Notes: generated by a model from the letters alone, not told the origin. A stretch of 64,000 bases of DNA from PNON01 sp964387025 (GCA_964387025.1 CAYLUZ010000003.1:1-64000); one strand, 5' to 3'; numbered from the stretch's first letter, positions 50,829 through 60,627 are shown. Made by a program: numbers and translations.

Positions 50829-51848
50829 ATGACAACAGATCAACAGCCTACACCCAAAACATCATACCGTGGATGGTACCTTACTTTGACGATCGTTATT
50901 GCAGCGACCCTGCTTGTACTTGCCATCCGGGGAGTATCCTGGCAGGAGATGTTGGACACACTTCGCAAGGCTGATCCGAAATACCTGGCTTTCATCTTTA
51001 TCCTGGGTAGTATCTCAGTATTCGTGCGTGGACTGCGCTGGGGAGTGTTGCTCAGTGCGGAAAAACAGATCAAAGCGTTAACAATGTTTTGGGCGACAGC
51101 AATAGGTTATGTGGGCAATACCTTTTTACCTGCCCGAGCTGGTGAGGTGATCCGCTCGGTGATGCTGGGCGAAAAAACCGGGATTGCCAAGTCTTATGTG
51201 TTGGCGACGGCTTTGACTGAACGTATCTTTGATGTGGTGACCCTGGTTTTAATCGGGGTTCTGGCCGTACCATCGATCGGGAACCTTCCAGAATGGCTAC
51301 CGCAAGCCATGCGGGTTATGGGTATTCTAGGTCTGGCAACCCTTATTTTGTTGTTATTGGCACCGCGAATGCGGGGTTTTATTACGAAAATGGCTAATGA
51401 ACTGCCGTTTCCTGAAAAGTGGCGCGAGACAATCAATAAGCTACTACAGGATTTCTTGATGGGAGCAAGCGCATTCATTCACCCCGGACGTGCTGCCGGC
51501 TTTTTGGGTCTTTCGTCCATCGTCTGGATCCTGGATGCCAGCGGTGTGGTTCTGTTAAGCAGGGCATTGAATTTAAATTTTACATATTCCCAGGCATATC
51601 TCATGCTTGTAGCGATGGGTCTTGCATCTGCCATCCCTTCCACACCCGGTTATGTGGGGATATATCAATTTGTAGCTGTTTCACTTCTACCAATCTATGG
51701 CGCCACCCGCAGCGAAGCATTAACTTTCATCCTGGCAATGCAGGCGGTAAACACGATCGTCATACTGATATGGGGTTTCACCGGTTTGTGGAGATTGAAC
51801 ATCGGTAAAAAGAAAGATCCAAGGCCAGTAGATCCGCCTCTGGTCTAA
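50829..51848 (+). CDS. Lysylphosphatidylglycerol-synthase-TM / AglD family membrane protein
   Basis: A 339-residue flippase-like integral membrane protein with about eight TM segments. Family landmarks: SVFVRGLRWGVLLSAEKQI, TAIGYVGNTFLPARAGEVIR, ALTERIFDVVTLVLIGV and MGLASAIPSTPGYVGIYQFV. The family (UPF0104) covers MprF membrane domains and archaeal AglD, which move or modify lipid-linked molecules. Being stand-alone, it lacks the aminoacyl-transferase domain of MprF. It follows the glycan genes, and a role in lipid-linked sugar transfer is plausible. Confidence 0.85.
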   Translation: MTTDQQPTPKTSYRGWYLTLTIVIAATLLVLAIRGVSWQEMLDTLRKADPKYLAFIFILGSISVFVRGLRWGVLLSAEKQIKALTMFWATAIGYVGNTFLPARAGEVIRSVMLGEKTGIAKSYVLATALTERIFDVVTLVLIGVLAVPSIGNLPEWLPQAMRVMGILGLATLILLLLAPRMRGFITKMANELPFPEKWRETINKLLQDFLMGASAFIHPGRAAGFLGLSSIVWILDASGVVLLSRALNLNFTYSQAYLMLVAMGLASAIPSTPGYVGIYQFVAVSLLPIYGATRSEALTFILAMQAVNTIVILIWGFTGLWRLNIGKKKDPRPVDPPLV

Positions 51849-51936
51849 ATATTGCACAAAATCCCCTGATAGAGCATATTGAATTATCCAAAGCAGGTTC
51901 CATGATATGAAGGTGGAATTTGCCAGGGAGTACTGA

Positions 51937-52764
51937 ATGGTAAAAAAACTAATCCTAAATATGATCTTTGCATCCTTCCTATTATCAGGATGCGGTTTTC
52001 ATTTAAATTCCCCGGTGAATGATGAAGGTTCTCCGCAAGCACATTTATTTAAGATGACCCCCACCCCGGCAGAGGTAAAAGGCGAGCAGAATCTTGCTGA
52101 GCCTAAAGTAGTTGCTACAAGTATCAACTCACCGGCTTACCCGACACCTCTTCCGACATACCTGGTACCATCCAGATTAATCACGGTTACTTATGGACCT
52201 ACCAAAATACCGACAGGAGTTTCTCCAACTCAGGTGCAGCCAACAGCATCATCGACAACTAATACACCTACTAAGGTTGGTCCAACCTCTACATCCACAC
52301 CGGTTCCTCCAACAGCAATTCCCCCGACCCAGTTCTCCTACGGAGTTCAACCCGGATCACCTGCTTTTGTTCCTAATTTTACGAATGCGACTGCCGGTTG
52401 CGCCTGGCAGGGTATCGCCGGTCAGGTATTTAATGCATCCGGATTACCGGTCATAAATGTAGTTGTAAAAGCTGGCGGCTCATGGAATGGCACTACTTCA
52501 ACTTTACTTGGAATGGGGATGACTGGTGCATCCACCCTTTATGGTGAAGGTGGTTATGAAGTGGTCCTGGGTACGAAGGCAGTAAATTCAACCAATACCG
52601 TTTGGATTCAAACTTATGATCTGGCAGGGAAGGCGTTATCCGATAAGATCTATGTTTCCACATATTCAGATTGCACAAAGAACCTAACCTTGGTCAACTT
52701 TAAAGAAGCAACTGAAGGCATAAACATATTTGTTCCAATGGTTGTCCAAACCACAGCACCATAA
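51937..52764 (+). CDS. Predicted lipoprotein with Thr/Pro linker
   Basis: A 275-residue lipoprotein: signal MVKKLILNMIFASFLLSGCG with lipobox LLSGC, then about 110 residues of low-complexity Pro/Thr/Ser (STTNTPTKVGPTSTSTPVPP) and a compact C-terminal beta domain from about residue 148 (CAWQGIAGQVFNASGLPVIN, then VVVKAGG), which looks like a carboxypeptidase-regulatory/transthyretin-like fold. Such linkers hold a domain away from the membrane through the wall. CAGGGAG precedes the ATG. The function is not known. Confidence 0.75.
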   Translation: MVKKLILNMIFASFLLSGCGFHLNSPVNDEGSPQAHLFKMTPTPAEVKGEQNLAEPKVVATSINSPAYPTPLPTYLVPSRLITVTYGPTKIPTGVSPTQVQPTASSTTNTPTKVGPTSTSTPVPPTAIPPTQFSYGVQPGSPAFVPNFTNATAGCAWQGIAGQVFNASGLPVINVVVKAGGSWNGTTSTLLGMGMTGASTLYGEGGYEVVLGTKAVNSTNTVWIQTYDLAGKALSDKIYVSTYSDCTKNLTLVNFKEATEGINIFVPMVVQTTAP

Positions 52765-52866
52765 TATCCTGTGATAACATTCTATGAGTTTGATCTTTCA
52801 TTACTATCACGAATTATAATCTTTGGAAGTTAATAATCTTCAATACTGTTGTTTTGATTGGATAAT

Positions 52867-54906
52867 GTGAAGCGAACAGCATTCATCACAGTAATCATTA
52901 TATTTATCGTTGCAACCTGCTGTTGCGTATTAGCGGCTGCAGCTGGATATGCAATTTACAAAAGTTTGGATTTATCCACTTTCTCCAACCAGAGCTCAAA
53001 CGCAGCCCAATCCACATCGGTACCTTTTCCTTTTGACATCCATGCAACACCTGTTCCCACTATTCCATTGGAAAACAGACCAACACCGACATCTGAAGAA
53101 ATAAATTTGGCTCAAAAGGTTTTGAATGACCTTGAAAACACAACAATTCCCATTAGCAATTTGATCGATCTGGCGAGCCGGCTGCAGGGAAAACATGATG
53201 TCCCCCTAACGCTCCCCGCACCAATCACCCCGTTAGTCATTGGTGATCAAAAAGAATTTTGGGTCACGAATACGGATAATAACAATACATTCAAGATATC
53301 GGCCTCCTTAAAATATATAACCAAACATGTCTATTTCTGGGTGGAAGAAGGGGTGAGCTACAACCAGAGAGATCTAATCAATCTTGTGGATACTTTTGAA
53401 TCAAATATTTACCCGACAAACCGGGAATTTTTTGGTAGTGAATGGAGTCCGGGGGTGGATAATGATCCACATCTCTATATCCTTTTGGGTTCCAACCTGG
53501 GTGACAGCCTGGCAGGGTATTTCTCATCATTCGATGAATATACTCCGGAAGCGCATAAATACTCCAATGGACATGAAATGTTCATTCTCAATGCGGATGG
53601 AATTGACCTTGGACAGGAATTTACTTATGGGGTTTTAGCTCATGAATTTCAACATATGATCCATTGGTATCGTGATCTAAATGAAGAAATTTGGATGAAT
53701 GAAGGATTTTCAGAGTTAGCGGCATTGATCAATGGATACGATCCTGGCGGCTTCGATTATTCATATACTTCAAACACAGATATGCAATTAAATGATTGGG
53801 CCAGCTCTGTTGGCGAGAATGATAGTCATTATGGTGCCAGTTTCCTTTTTGTGACCTATTTTCTGGATCGGTTTGGGGAGGAGGTCACAAAAACATTGAT
53901 CGGCATGCAGGAAAATGGCATGGAAAGTATTGATAAACTACTGAGCGATCTAAACAAAACAGACCCGGTCACAGGAAAGGTGATCAACGCTAACGATCTC
54001 TTTGCAGATTGGGCGGTTACGAACTTTTTGAATGACAGGACTGTAGGTGATGGCCGATATAGTTATAGAAGTTACCCGGGTTTCTTCCCCGCTTCCTACA
54101 CGGAAAATGTAAGTGATTGTGCAGGAACATCTAACTCCAGCACCGTATTGCAATACGGTGTGGATTACATCCAATTTGAATGTGATGGTAAAAAGACCAT
54201 CAGTTTCCAGGGGAACATGGAAACGAAAGTATTACATGATGACCCGTATTCCGGTGAATATGCCTTCTGGTCTAATAAAGGCGATGAATCCAATATGACC
54301 CTGACCCGCGAGTTTGATTTCACGCAAGTATCAGGACCGATCGAATTAAGCTATCATACATGGTTCGATCTGGAAGAGGATTACGATTATGCATATGTGG
54401 AAGTATCAGAAGATGGCAGCAACTGGGTCTTTATCAATACTCCATCTGGAACGGATCGGGATGTTTCAGGAAACAGCTATGGTTGGGGTTACAATGGAAG
54501 CAGTAATGGTTGGATCGAAGAGCAGGTTGACCTATCTGATTATGCCGGAAAGAAAATTCTGATCCGGTTTGAATATATTACGGACGCTGCCGTCAATGGA
54601 GAAGGATTAATGGTTGACGACATTTCCATACCCGCAATAAAGTATTTTGAAGATTTTGAGGGCGGATCTGGCGGTTGGGATGCAGCTGGTTTTGTTAGAA
54701 TTGCCAACTATTTACCGCAAACATATAAAATCAGTTTGATAACCTACGGTTCTGAAATAGCTGTGACTCCAATCGAATTGGACGAATTCAATAAAGCGGA
54801 AATACCAGTGGATTTTTCAAACGGTATTTACCAGGCTGTTTTAGTCATCAGTGGAACAACAGAATTTACCCGACAACCTGCTGATTATTCGTACGTTATC
54901 CGATAA
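52867..54906 (+). CDS. Secreted zinc metalloprotease, M30/immune-inhibitor-A-like
   Basis: A protein of about 679 residues with an N-terminal membrane anchor or signal (FITVIIIFIVATCCCVLAAA, including a CCC run), a linker, a catalytic domain with LAHEFQHMIHWYRDLNEEIW followed by MNEGFSELAALINGY, and a beta-rich C-terminal domain resembling the immune-inhibitor-A VEG/MAM region (SGEYAFWSNKGDES, EGLMVDDISIP). HEFQH with a downstream NEGxSE glutamate indicates a gluzincin zinc protease of the hyicolysin (M30) kind. The start is GTG 52867 or TTG 52858; neither has a good ribosome-binding site. It probably acts outside the cell. Confidence 0.8.
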   Translation: MKRTAFITVIIIFIVATCCCVLAAAAGYAIYKSLDLSTFSNQSSNAAQSTSVPFPFDIHATPVPTIPLENRPTPTSEEINLAQKVLNDLENTTIPISNLIDLASRLQGKHDVPLTLPAPITPLVIGDQKEFWVTNTDNNNTFKISASLKYITKHVYFWVEEGVSYNQRDLINLVDTFESNIYPTNREFFGSEWSPGVDNDPHLYILLGSNLGDSLAGYFSSFDEYTPEAHKYSNGHEMFILNADGIDLGQEFTYGVLAHEFQHMIHWYRDLNEEIWMNEGFSELAALINGYDPGGFDYSYTSNTDMQLNDWASSVGENDSHYGASFLFVTYFLDRFGEEVTKTLIGMQENGMESIDKLLSDLNKTDPVTGKVINANDLFADWAVTNFLNDRTVGDGRYSYRSYPGFFPASYTENVSDCAGTSNSSTVLQYGVDYIQFECDGKKTISFQGNMETKVLHDDPYSGEYAFWSNKGDESNMTLTREFDFTQVSGPIELSYHTWFDLEEDYDYAYVEVSEDGSNWVFINTPSGTDRDVSGNSYGWGYNGSSNGWIEEQVDLSDYAGKKILIRFEYITDAAVNGEGLMVDDISIPAIKYFEDFEGGSGGWDAAGFVRIANYLPQTYKISLITYGSEIAVTPIELDEFNKAEIPVDFSNGIYQAVLVISGTTEFTRQPADYSYVIR

Positions 54907-54937
54907 ATAATCCTCTCATTGTTGCAATGAATATAGA

Positions 54938-54970
54938 TAAAAAACCCCCTTCTTGCAGCTTAGAAGGGGA
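54938..54970 (-). terminator. Intrinsic terminator of the ytxH gene
   Basis: On the minus strand CCCCTTCT / AGAAGGGG, a perfect 8-bp stem with an 8-nt loop, followed by GTTTTTT. It lies 45 bp after the YtxH stop and may also limit the convergent protease gene. Confidence 0.8.
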
Positions 54971-55014
54971 TGAAGGAAAGCTTAGTGTTTATAACAAGAG
55001 AACAATCACCAAAC

Positions 55015-55227
55015 CTATCCTGGTTTGCGCAATCCTTCCAATTGTTTTTGTAATTCTTCACGTTTATTTTGGGCAGCAGAACGGACTTCGTCCCCTAATT
55101 CTGTAGCAGTCATGCGAATCTTTCCCTGCAATTCCTTACCGGTTCCTGGCGCAAAGAGTAGAGCGAATGTTGCACCCACCAGTCCCCCGATCAATGCACC
55201 AGTTATAAAACTAGCTAATTTCCTCAT
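55015..55227 (-). CDS. YtxH-domain small membrane protein
   Basis: A 70-residue protein: MRKLASFITGALIGGLVGAT, then FALLFAPGTGKELQGKI, the GxxxG-rich membrane segment and FAPxxGKELR motif of YtxH proteins, followed by an amphipathic helix (LGDEVRSAAQNKREELQKQL). Members in Bacillus are induced by general stress; the biochemical role is unknown. GGAGG precedes the ATG and a clear promoter and terminator bracket it, so it is a single-gene unit. Confidence 0.88.
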   Translation of the reverse strand: MRKLASFITGALIGGLVGATFALLFAPGTGKELQGKIRMTATELGDEVRSAAQNKREELQKQLEGLRKPG

Positions 55228-55250
55228 TTTCTACCTCCTGTAATATTAAG

Positions 55251-55279
55251 ATTATAGAAGATTTACTTACGGAAAGCAA
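55251..55279 (-). promoter_or_regulatory. Promoter of the ytxH gene
   Basis: On the minus strand TTGCTT at 55279-55274, 17-bp spacer, TATAAT at 55256-55251. The ATG follows 23 nt later, after AGGAGG. Confidence 0.7.
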
Positions 55280-55298
55280 ATGGAAAGAGACCAAACGG

Positions 55299-56279
55299 TT
55301 AATCTGTATACAATTTCAACATTCTAAATATTACCGGGGCACCGGCACTGATCCATAACCCCACAAGGGAATAACGAAGGAGACGGAGCAATAATGTTAA
55401 AACTTCCTCCCCCCTGGGGAAAATGGCACCTAGACCATACCAGAAAATTGCAATACCTACGACCCCGATCACATACCGCAGCAACTGGTTGAGGGGATTT
55501 CCTGCTTTTGCCAATCCTCCCCGTTTACCTAACCAGGCAGCGCCTATTCCAAAACCAAGCAATATACCGGCTGTTGTAAATATACCAGACACTTCATAGG
55601 GTTGTGGTATCGCGGCTGAGTTGGACGAAACGGCATTGATCATCCATTCCGCAGGAATTTGGGTTCCTTGTGCTAAAAGTATTGGTAAGTACCCTGAAAC
55701 GATGATAATACAAGAGACAATTATTACGAGCCAAATTTGAATGGATAACTTTTTCCTTAATACCCAATGGGTCACTGGTTGATCGAATTTTATGAATACT
55801 ACTAATAGTAGCAGACCAAAAACCCAACCCGAGATCACATCCCTTATAAAATGCATTCCGAGTACTAACCGGGAGAACCCGACGAGAAAGATCACAACAC
55901 AACTAAGGATTACAAACCAGCGTTTCTTAAAGAGATAAGCTCCAAGCCCCCAAATACTGGCAGTGTTCATGGAATGACCGGATGGTAAACCGAAAGATGT
56001 CTCAGTGCTGAGCGCTTTTATTTCTTGGCTATACCAAAATGGACGGGGAGAATGGAATACCACTTTTAGTATTCCATTGATGTGACCACTTAGGAGTAGA
56101 ATTACCCCTATCCGAAAACCGGCACTTGCGTCTACACACCAGTAGAGGATAGGCATTACCAGAATGAAGAACTCTTCGCTACCAAGAAATGTGATGGACT
56201 TCATAATTCCAGCGAGCGAGATTAGGGATGTTTGAATCACGAGGATCAAATTGATTTCCAAATTCCAGATTGCCTGCAT
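55299..56279 (-). CDS. PAP2-superfamily membrane phosphatase
   Basis: A 326-residue polytopic protein with the three PAP2 signatures: KVVFHSPRPFWYS (motif 1, with Lys and Arg), LPSGHSMNTASIWG (motif 2, catalytic His) and SRLVLGMHFIRDVISGWVFG (motif 3, His and Asp). Such enzymes dephosphorylate lipid phosphates such as undecaprenyl diphosphate or phosphatidate at the outer membrane face. The extra C-terminal TM segments (residues 225-326) are atypical. GGAG lies 6 nt before ATG 56279; a second ATG at 56285 overlaps that site. Confidence 0.88.
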   Translation of the reverse strand: MQAIWNLEINLILVIQTSLISLAGIMKSITFLGSEEFFILVMPILYWCVDASAGFRIGVILLLSGHINGILKVVFHSPRPFWYSQEIKALSTETSFGLPSGHSMNTASIWGLGAYLFKKRWFVILSCVVIFLVGFSRLVLGMHFIRDVISGWVFGLLLLVVFIKFDQPVTHWVLRKKLSIQIWLVIIVSCIIIVSGYLPILLAQGTQIPAEWMINAVSSNSAAIPQPYEVSGIFTTAGILLGFGIGAAWLGKRGGLAKAGNPLNQLLRYVIGVVGIAIFWYGLGAIFPRGEEVLTLLLRLLRYSLVGLWISAGAPVIFRMLKLYTD

Positions 56280-56496
56280 ATCCACTCCTATAGGTTGACG
56301 ATTTGTGATTAGTTATTGTACACTCATTTTATGCTCAAGAAATGCAAAATTAACTTCGAATTTTGGAGTTCGAATCCAATTCACAATTACAGAAAAAAGT
56401 ATCACGTAATTTCCTTCTATCAAATTTATTACCAAGTTATTCATTAGAGAATAAACGAAGGCCATTTCAGACAATAAAGGTAATCACAACAAACCA

Positions 56497-58209
56497 ATGG
56501 TTGAACACGATCAACTTCAAGATACCATCAGCAGCCTCCATAAAGATTTGCAAACATTGCAGGTCACCCTGGCACATGCATCAGTGAACATGCTATCTCC
56601 CATGGGAATGGATGATCTCAATCAGATCGTTGACCGACTGGGGAGTTTACAAACACAAGCTGCCCGATTAGAAGCCAACAGGCGGCATTTAAAAGGAATA
56701 TCTGCGATCGGACAGTTGATAAATGCATCCCTTGATCCCGGGGTTGTCCTTCAAAATGTAATTGATACCATCATTAAGCTGACCCACGCAGAACGTGGAT
56801 TTCTGATGTTAAATGACGGTAAAGGTCATTTTGTCACCCCAGTAGCTAGAAACTGGGATAAGTCCACCATCAGTGAAGTTGAATTGCAGGTAAGCCGCAC
56901 CGTGATCAACCGGGTGTTATCCGAAGGGATACCAATATTAACCACCAATGCCCAGTTAGACCCCCGTTTTGTCGGACAGGAAAGCGTCATCACAAATAAA
57001 CTGCGGTCCATTTTATGCGTTCCATTGAAATTAAAGGACCAGATAGTTGGAGTCGTATATACAGACCATCGCATCCAAACCGGTATTTTCTCAGAATCAG
57101 ATAGCGAGTTGATGCTTTCGTTTGCAAACCAGGCAGCCATTGCCATTGAGAATGCCAGATTGTATGCTTCAGTGAAAGTCTCGCTGGATGAAGTGACAGA
57201 GCTTAAGAAATTGATGGCAGATGTGTTCGCATCCATCGCAAGTGGAGTTATCACAACAAATCAAGATGAAGAAATCATTTTTTGTAACCAGGCTGCCAGG
57301 AAGATATTAAATGTGAAGGAAGGGGGGCACCTACGGAAACAGCTGGAAAACCATTTACCTGAACTGGCAGGGAAGCTATCTCCATATATGGAGCGTACCT
57401 GGAAATATCACGAGTCATTTTCCGGGTTGGAATTCTCGGCGCATACTAAAAGCCGTGAAGAGTTGGACCTTCGCTTTAGTCTGACTCCCCTTGAAGGCGG
57501 TGAGACCAAAAGCAAAGGCATCACCATTGTTGTTGAGGATCAGACAGAAAAGAAACGGCTGGTGGCAAAACAACGTCTATTTGAAAGGATGGTCGGGTCA
57601 GCAGTAATTAATCAGCTCAATCCGGATTCGATACAACTCGGTGGCAGCCGGGCAATGATTACGACAATATTTGCCGACTTGCATGGATTTACCCGGTTGG
57701 GAGAGAGTGTCTCACCTGAAACACTGATCTCTGTGATCAACTGTTATCTCTCAGCTGCTGCAGATGCCATTTTGATGCGGGAAGGAACGATTGACAAATT
57801 CCTGGGCGATGCAGTAATGGCGTGGTTTAATGCTCCTATTGAGCAACCTGATCACGCGTTGAGAGCAGTCAAAGCCGCAATTGCCATGCGGGATATCTTG
57901 CCAGAAATCCAATGCCAATTTCCCCCTGAATTCCAGCTGGATTTTAGCATTGGGATAGATACCGGAGAATCCGTTTTAGGATTGGTGGGTACAGAAAAAC
58001 GGCTTGAATTTACAGCCATTGGAGATTCAGTCAATACTGCCAAGCGATTACAAGAGTATGCCCGGGCAGGTCAAATCGTTATCAGCGCAGCAACCTGGAA
58101 CATCGTAAAAGACCAGGTAGAAGTAAGGAATCTTGATCCCTTCTCTGCAAAAGGAAAAACTGGTCTACTTTCCGTATTTGAAGTGATCAAATTAAAGAAT
58201 ATTGATTAA
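56497..58209 (+). CDS. GAF-PAS class III adenylate cyclase
   Basis: A 570-residue cytoplasmic sensor. Residues 1-60 are a coiled-coil-like helix; about 70-225 a GAF domain (LTHAERGFLMLNDGKGHFVT, LRSILCVPLKLKDQIVGVVY); about 240-350 a PAS domain (IASGVITTNQDEEIIFCNQA); and from about 380 a class III cyclase (TTIFADLHGFTRLGESVSPE, DKFLGDAVMAWFNAP, EFTAIGDSVNTAKRLQEYA). Both metal aspartates are present, and the substrate-selecting Lys precedes FLGD, favouring cAMP. No membrane segment, so it senses an internal signal. AAAGG is a weak ribosome-binding site. The 217 bp upstream are AT-rich; nothing else was recognised there. Confidence 0.88.
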   Translation: MVEHDQLQDTISSLHKDLQTLQVTLAHASVNMLSPMGMDDLNQIVDRLGSLQTQAARLEANRRHLKGISAIGQLINASLDPGVVLQNVIDTIIKLTHAERGFLMLNDGKGHFVTPVARNWDKSTISEVELQVSRTVINRVLSEGIPILTTNAQLDPRFVGQESVITNKLRSILCVPLKLKDQIVGVVYTDHRIQTGIFSESDSELMLSFANQAAIAIENARLYASVKVSLDEVTELKKLMADVFASIASGVITTNQDEEIIFCNQAARKILNVKEGGHLRKQLENHLPELAGKLSPYMERTWKYHESFSGLEFSAHTKSREELDLRFSLTPLEGGETKSKGITIVVEDQTEKKRLVAKQRLFERMVGSAVINQLNPDSIQLGGSRAMITTIFADLHGFTRLGESVSPETLISVINCYLSAAADAILMREGTIDKFLGDAVMAWFNAPIEQPDHALRAVKAAIAMRDILPEIQCQFPPEFQLDFSIGIDTGESVLGLVGTEKRLEFTAIGDSVNTAKRLQEYARAGQIVISAATWNIVKDQVEVRNLDPFSAKGKTGLLSVFEVIKLKNID

Positions 58210-59234
58210 AGAGTTTGTACCTGCTCTTTTAATAATTCCAGACGAACCTGGGCAAGTCCAGGCATGGCATCAAAAATTGATAATGGATGCAGCGCTTCTG
58301 AAGCCATCGATTCTGAAACACATCCATGCAACATAGAAGTTACCGGGTCATAACTAAGAATATAGCCGGATAAAAATCCCCCGCAAAAAGCATGGTGAGA
58401 AGAATGGGCATTCATTCTGGTTACAGGATAATCCGGCACCATCCATTTCTTTTTATTTGAATGCTGATATAAGAATTTTCCTCCATCCTTTAATCGAATA
58501 ACCACCAACTCACAACCCATGGCTCCTAATCCGGCAGCAATTTCTGGCAACTCATCGCATCTACCGCGAAAAAATTGACGTACATCCTCTTCCATCACGA
58601 TAAAACAGGTGAGGCCAGAAACAATATTAGGTAATAATTTCCAATTTTCCGGAATAAGGTAGGCAGGATTTGCCTCAAGGGTAACGGTTCTGATCTCTCC
58701 GGAATGTAGGGCAGATTGTAACAAGCTTTGAGTAATATAATCCATCGGGCATAGGTGAGCAGCAATTGCGTCAAGATAATCAACAGGAATATCGCTTGAG
58801 ATAGGTGATGTCGGTATCCTGGAGTGCAAGTCGTCTTTAAGAGTTTTCTTTGCCTTATAGTTATAAAGTGAGGGAGGAAAAGGGAGTTCGAGAGCAGCGA
58901 ATAATCCTACCGGGCTGTGGGTTTGAAAGGTACCGTCCGTGTTGTATCCATAGAAATTGCGCAGGTCCAAAGACTCAGGGAATATTTTCACCCCCCGGAT
59001 ATCGATCTCATACTCAGTGAATTTGTTTAGCCATTCACGTGGAAAATCCTCACCAATGCGAGTAAGAATTCCAACGGGTCTATCCCATAGAGCCAACCCG
59101 GCTGCCGTGTAGGCAGCATTACCACCCAGGAAATCCAATTTTGGGATACCGTTCGATGGAATAACAAAATCCCGGCTAAAACTGCCGGCAATTATGTATT
59201 TAGGGTTAAATGTCAGCTTACGGGAAGATATCAT
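58206..59234 (-). CDS. PfkB/ribokinase-family protein lacking the catalytic Asp
   Basis: A 342-residue protein of the PfkB fold: substrate-binding FLGGNAAYTAAGLALWDRPV near residue 35 and a C-terminal core ending HHAFCGGFLSGYILSY. In active members this last motif is DTxGAGDAFxGGF. Here it reads N-A-H-S-S-H-H-A-F-C-G-G-F, so the GAG anion hole is gone and the catalytic Asp is His. It may bind a sugar or nucleoside without phosphorylating it, or act as a regulator. The stop overlaps the convergent cyclase stop by 4 bp, and an ABC-2 permease lies 8 bp upstream. Confidence 0.75.
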   Translation of the reverse strand: MISSRKLTFNPKYIIAGSFSRDFVIPSNGIPKLDFLGGNAAYTAAGLALWDRPVGILTRIGEDFPREWLNKFTEYEIDIRGVKIFPESLDLRNFYGYNTDGTFQTHSPVGLFAALELPFPPSLYNYKAKKTLKDDLHSRIPTSPISSDIPVDYLDAIAAHLCPMDYITQSLLQSALHSGEIRTVTLEANPAYLIPENWKLLPNIVSGLTCFIVMEEDVRQFFRGRCDELPEIAAGLGAMGCELVVIRLKDGGKFLYQHSNKKKWMVPDYPVTRMNAHSSHHAFCGGFLSGYILSYDPVTSMLHGCVSESMASEALHPLSIFDAMPGLAQVRLELLKEQVQTL

Positions 59235-59242
59235 TTGAGCTT

Positions 59243-60364
59243 TTACTCTAATCGTTTACGAAATAATAACACACCGGTTGTAAATACCAGAATGCTATAC
59301 ATTGCAAGAGGCCATATTGATGGCCAAAGGTAACTTGCGCCTACTCCTTTGATCGCAATTCCGCGGATGATCTCAATAAAATAGGTGAGAGGTAAGAAAA
59401 AACCAGCAATATAAGCTGGCAAAGGCATGTTATAACGCGGGAAAATAAACCCGGACAGAATGAGAGACGGCAAATTGATAAACATGGCAATGTGCATTGC
59501 CTGGACCTGTGATCGGGCAATAACCGATATCAAGATACCCAGTCCGAGTGACCCCATGATGAAAAGTAAGCTAAGAACTGCTAGTAATGACATTGAACCG
59601 GCAAGAGGAACATTAAACCAGATGCTGCCCAAACCGAGGGTTATCCACAGATTGATGAAACCGATCAGGATAAAAGGAAGGATCTTTCCAAGGATAAGTT
59701 CCCAAGGTTGAATTGGAGAGACAATGAGCTGTTCCAATGTTCCTTGTTCACGTTCGCGGACAATTGCAAATCCTGTCAGCAGCAATGTCTGGACCTGAAG
59801 TATGGAAGCGGCTAGAGCCGGAATTAAAAAATTGATCCGCCGCATATCCGGATTATATAAAAACCTCAAACTGGAGCGAAATGATTTCGATTCGTTCGAT
59901 GGCGAGATAAGTTTTACTTGTTGAGTAAGCAAATTGGTTACAGCACTTTGGTGGATGGTTTCAGCTGCCAGTTGAATTACCTGGGCGATGGTCGGGTCGG
60001 AACCGTCAATATACACCTGGACAGTTGAGTTACCAGGATTTGTTCGTGAAAAATCTTGAGGGATGAACAACCCTGCCTGAGCTTTACCCCGGTCGATCAA
60101 TTCCAGTAACTGGGCTTCATTTTCCACCTGATACTTGAGATTAAACATTCGACTGGATATATAACTGTTGATATATTCGCGGCTTGCATCAGAGCGGGAA
60201 AGATCGACAACAACCAGGGGGATATTTTCGATATCATTGGAAACGGCATATCCCATGAGCAGGAGCATTAAAACTGGCAAAAGCGCGATCAGACTTAATG
60301 TTCGAATATCGCGGAATATATGAATAAATTCCTTACGAACGATGGTCAGCAACCGCCCCAGCAT
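59243..60364 (-). CDS. ABC-2-type permease (YbhR/YbhS-like)
   Basis: A 373-residue exporter permease: one N-terminal TM (TLSLIALLPVLMLLLMGYAV), a large extracytoplasmic domain (residues 40-170, SNDIENIPLVVVDLSRSDAS onward), then five TM segments with the FAIVREREQGTLEQLIVSPI signature between them. This is the layout of YbhS/YbhR/YhhJ permeases, which work as pairs with a YbhF-type ATPase and a HlyD adaptor. No ATPase is next to it. The only matching ATPases and adaptor in the window are at 30915-34296. Confidence 0.9.
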   Translation of the reverse strand: MLGRLLTIVRKEFIHIFRDIRTLSLIALLPVLMLLLMGYAVSNDIENIPLVVVDLSRSDASREYINSYISSRMFNLKYQVENEAQLLELIDRGKAQAGLFIPQDFSRTNPGNSTVQVYIDGSDPTIAQVIQLAAETIHQSAVTNLLTQQVKLISPSNESKSFRSSLRFLYNPDMRRINFLIPALAASILQVQTLLLTGFAIVREREQGTLEQLIVSPIQPWELILGKILPFILIGFINLWITLGLGSIWFNVPLAGSMSLLAVLSLLFIMGSLGLGILISVIARSQVQAMHIAMFINLPSLILSGFIFPRYNMPLPAYIAGFFLPLTYFIEIIRGIAIKGVGASYLWPSIWPLAMYSILVFTTGVLLFRKRLE

Positions 60365-60417
60365 GTGACCTTCACCTGTGAAAATTTTATTAAGCAGTGT
60401 GAATCAAAAGGTCTGAG

Positions 60418-60627
60418 TTATTTTCCAGTCCCCAGATCAGAGATGAGCTTGAACACACCAGCCAATCCCATGCCAATTTTTACACCATCCCCGGTTGTAA
60501 GCTGGGGTTTGGTTTGAGCTTCTTCAGCCCGTCGGACCATAATATAAGCAGCGCCCAATCCGGCGATTGCTCCAATAATACAGCCAATGATCAGGGTGCG
60601 CGATTTCCAATTATTTGTCTCTTCCAT
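60418..60627 (-). CDS. Small one-TM protein of unknown function
   Basis: A 69-residue protein with one membrane segment: TLIIGCIIGAIAGLGAAYIM, then VRRAEEAQTKPQLTTGDGVK and an amphipathic C-terminal helix (IGMGLAGVFKLISDLGTGK). The GxxxG-rich membrane helix recalls YtxH but the FAP motif is absent. Its GAGG ribosome-binding site lies in the 6-bp gap after the upstream gene stop, so it is in one operon with the neighbours on both sides. Confidence 0.7.
   Translation of the reverse strand: MEETNNWKSRTLIIGCIIGAIAGLGAAYIMVRRAEEAQTKPQLTTGDGVKIGMGLAGVFKLISDLGTGK

Noticed and set aside
56355..56390. tRNA-like T-arm (TTGGA, GTTCGAA, TCCAA)
   Set aside because: The loop register is wrong for a T-loop and no acceptor, D or anticodon arm can be folded around it.
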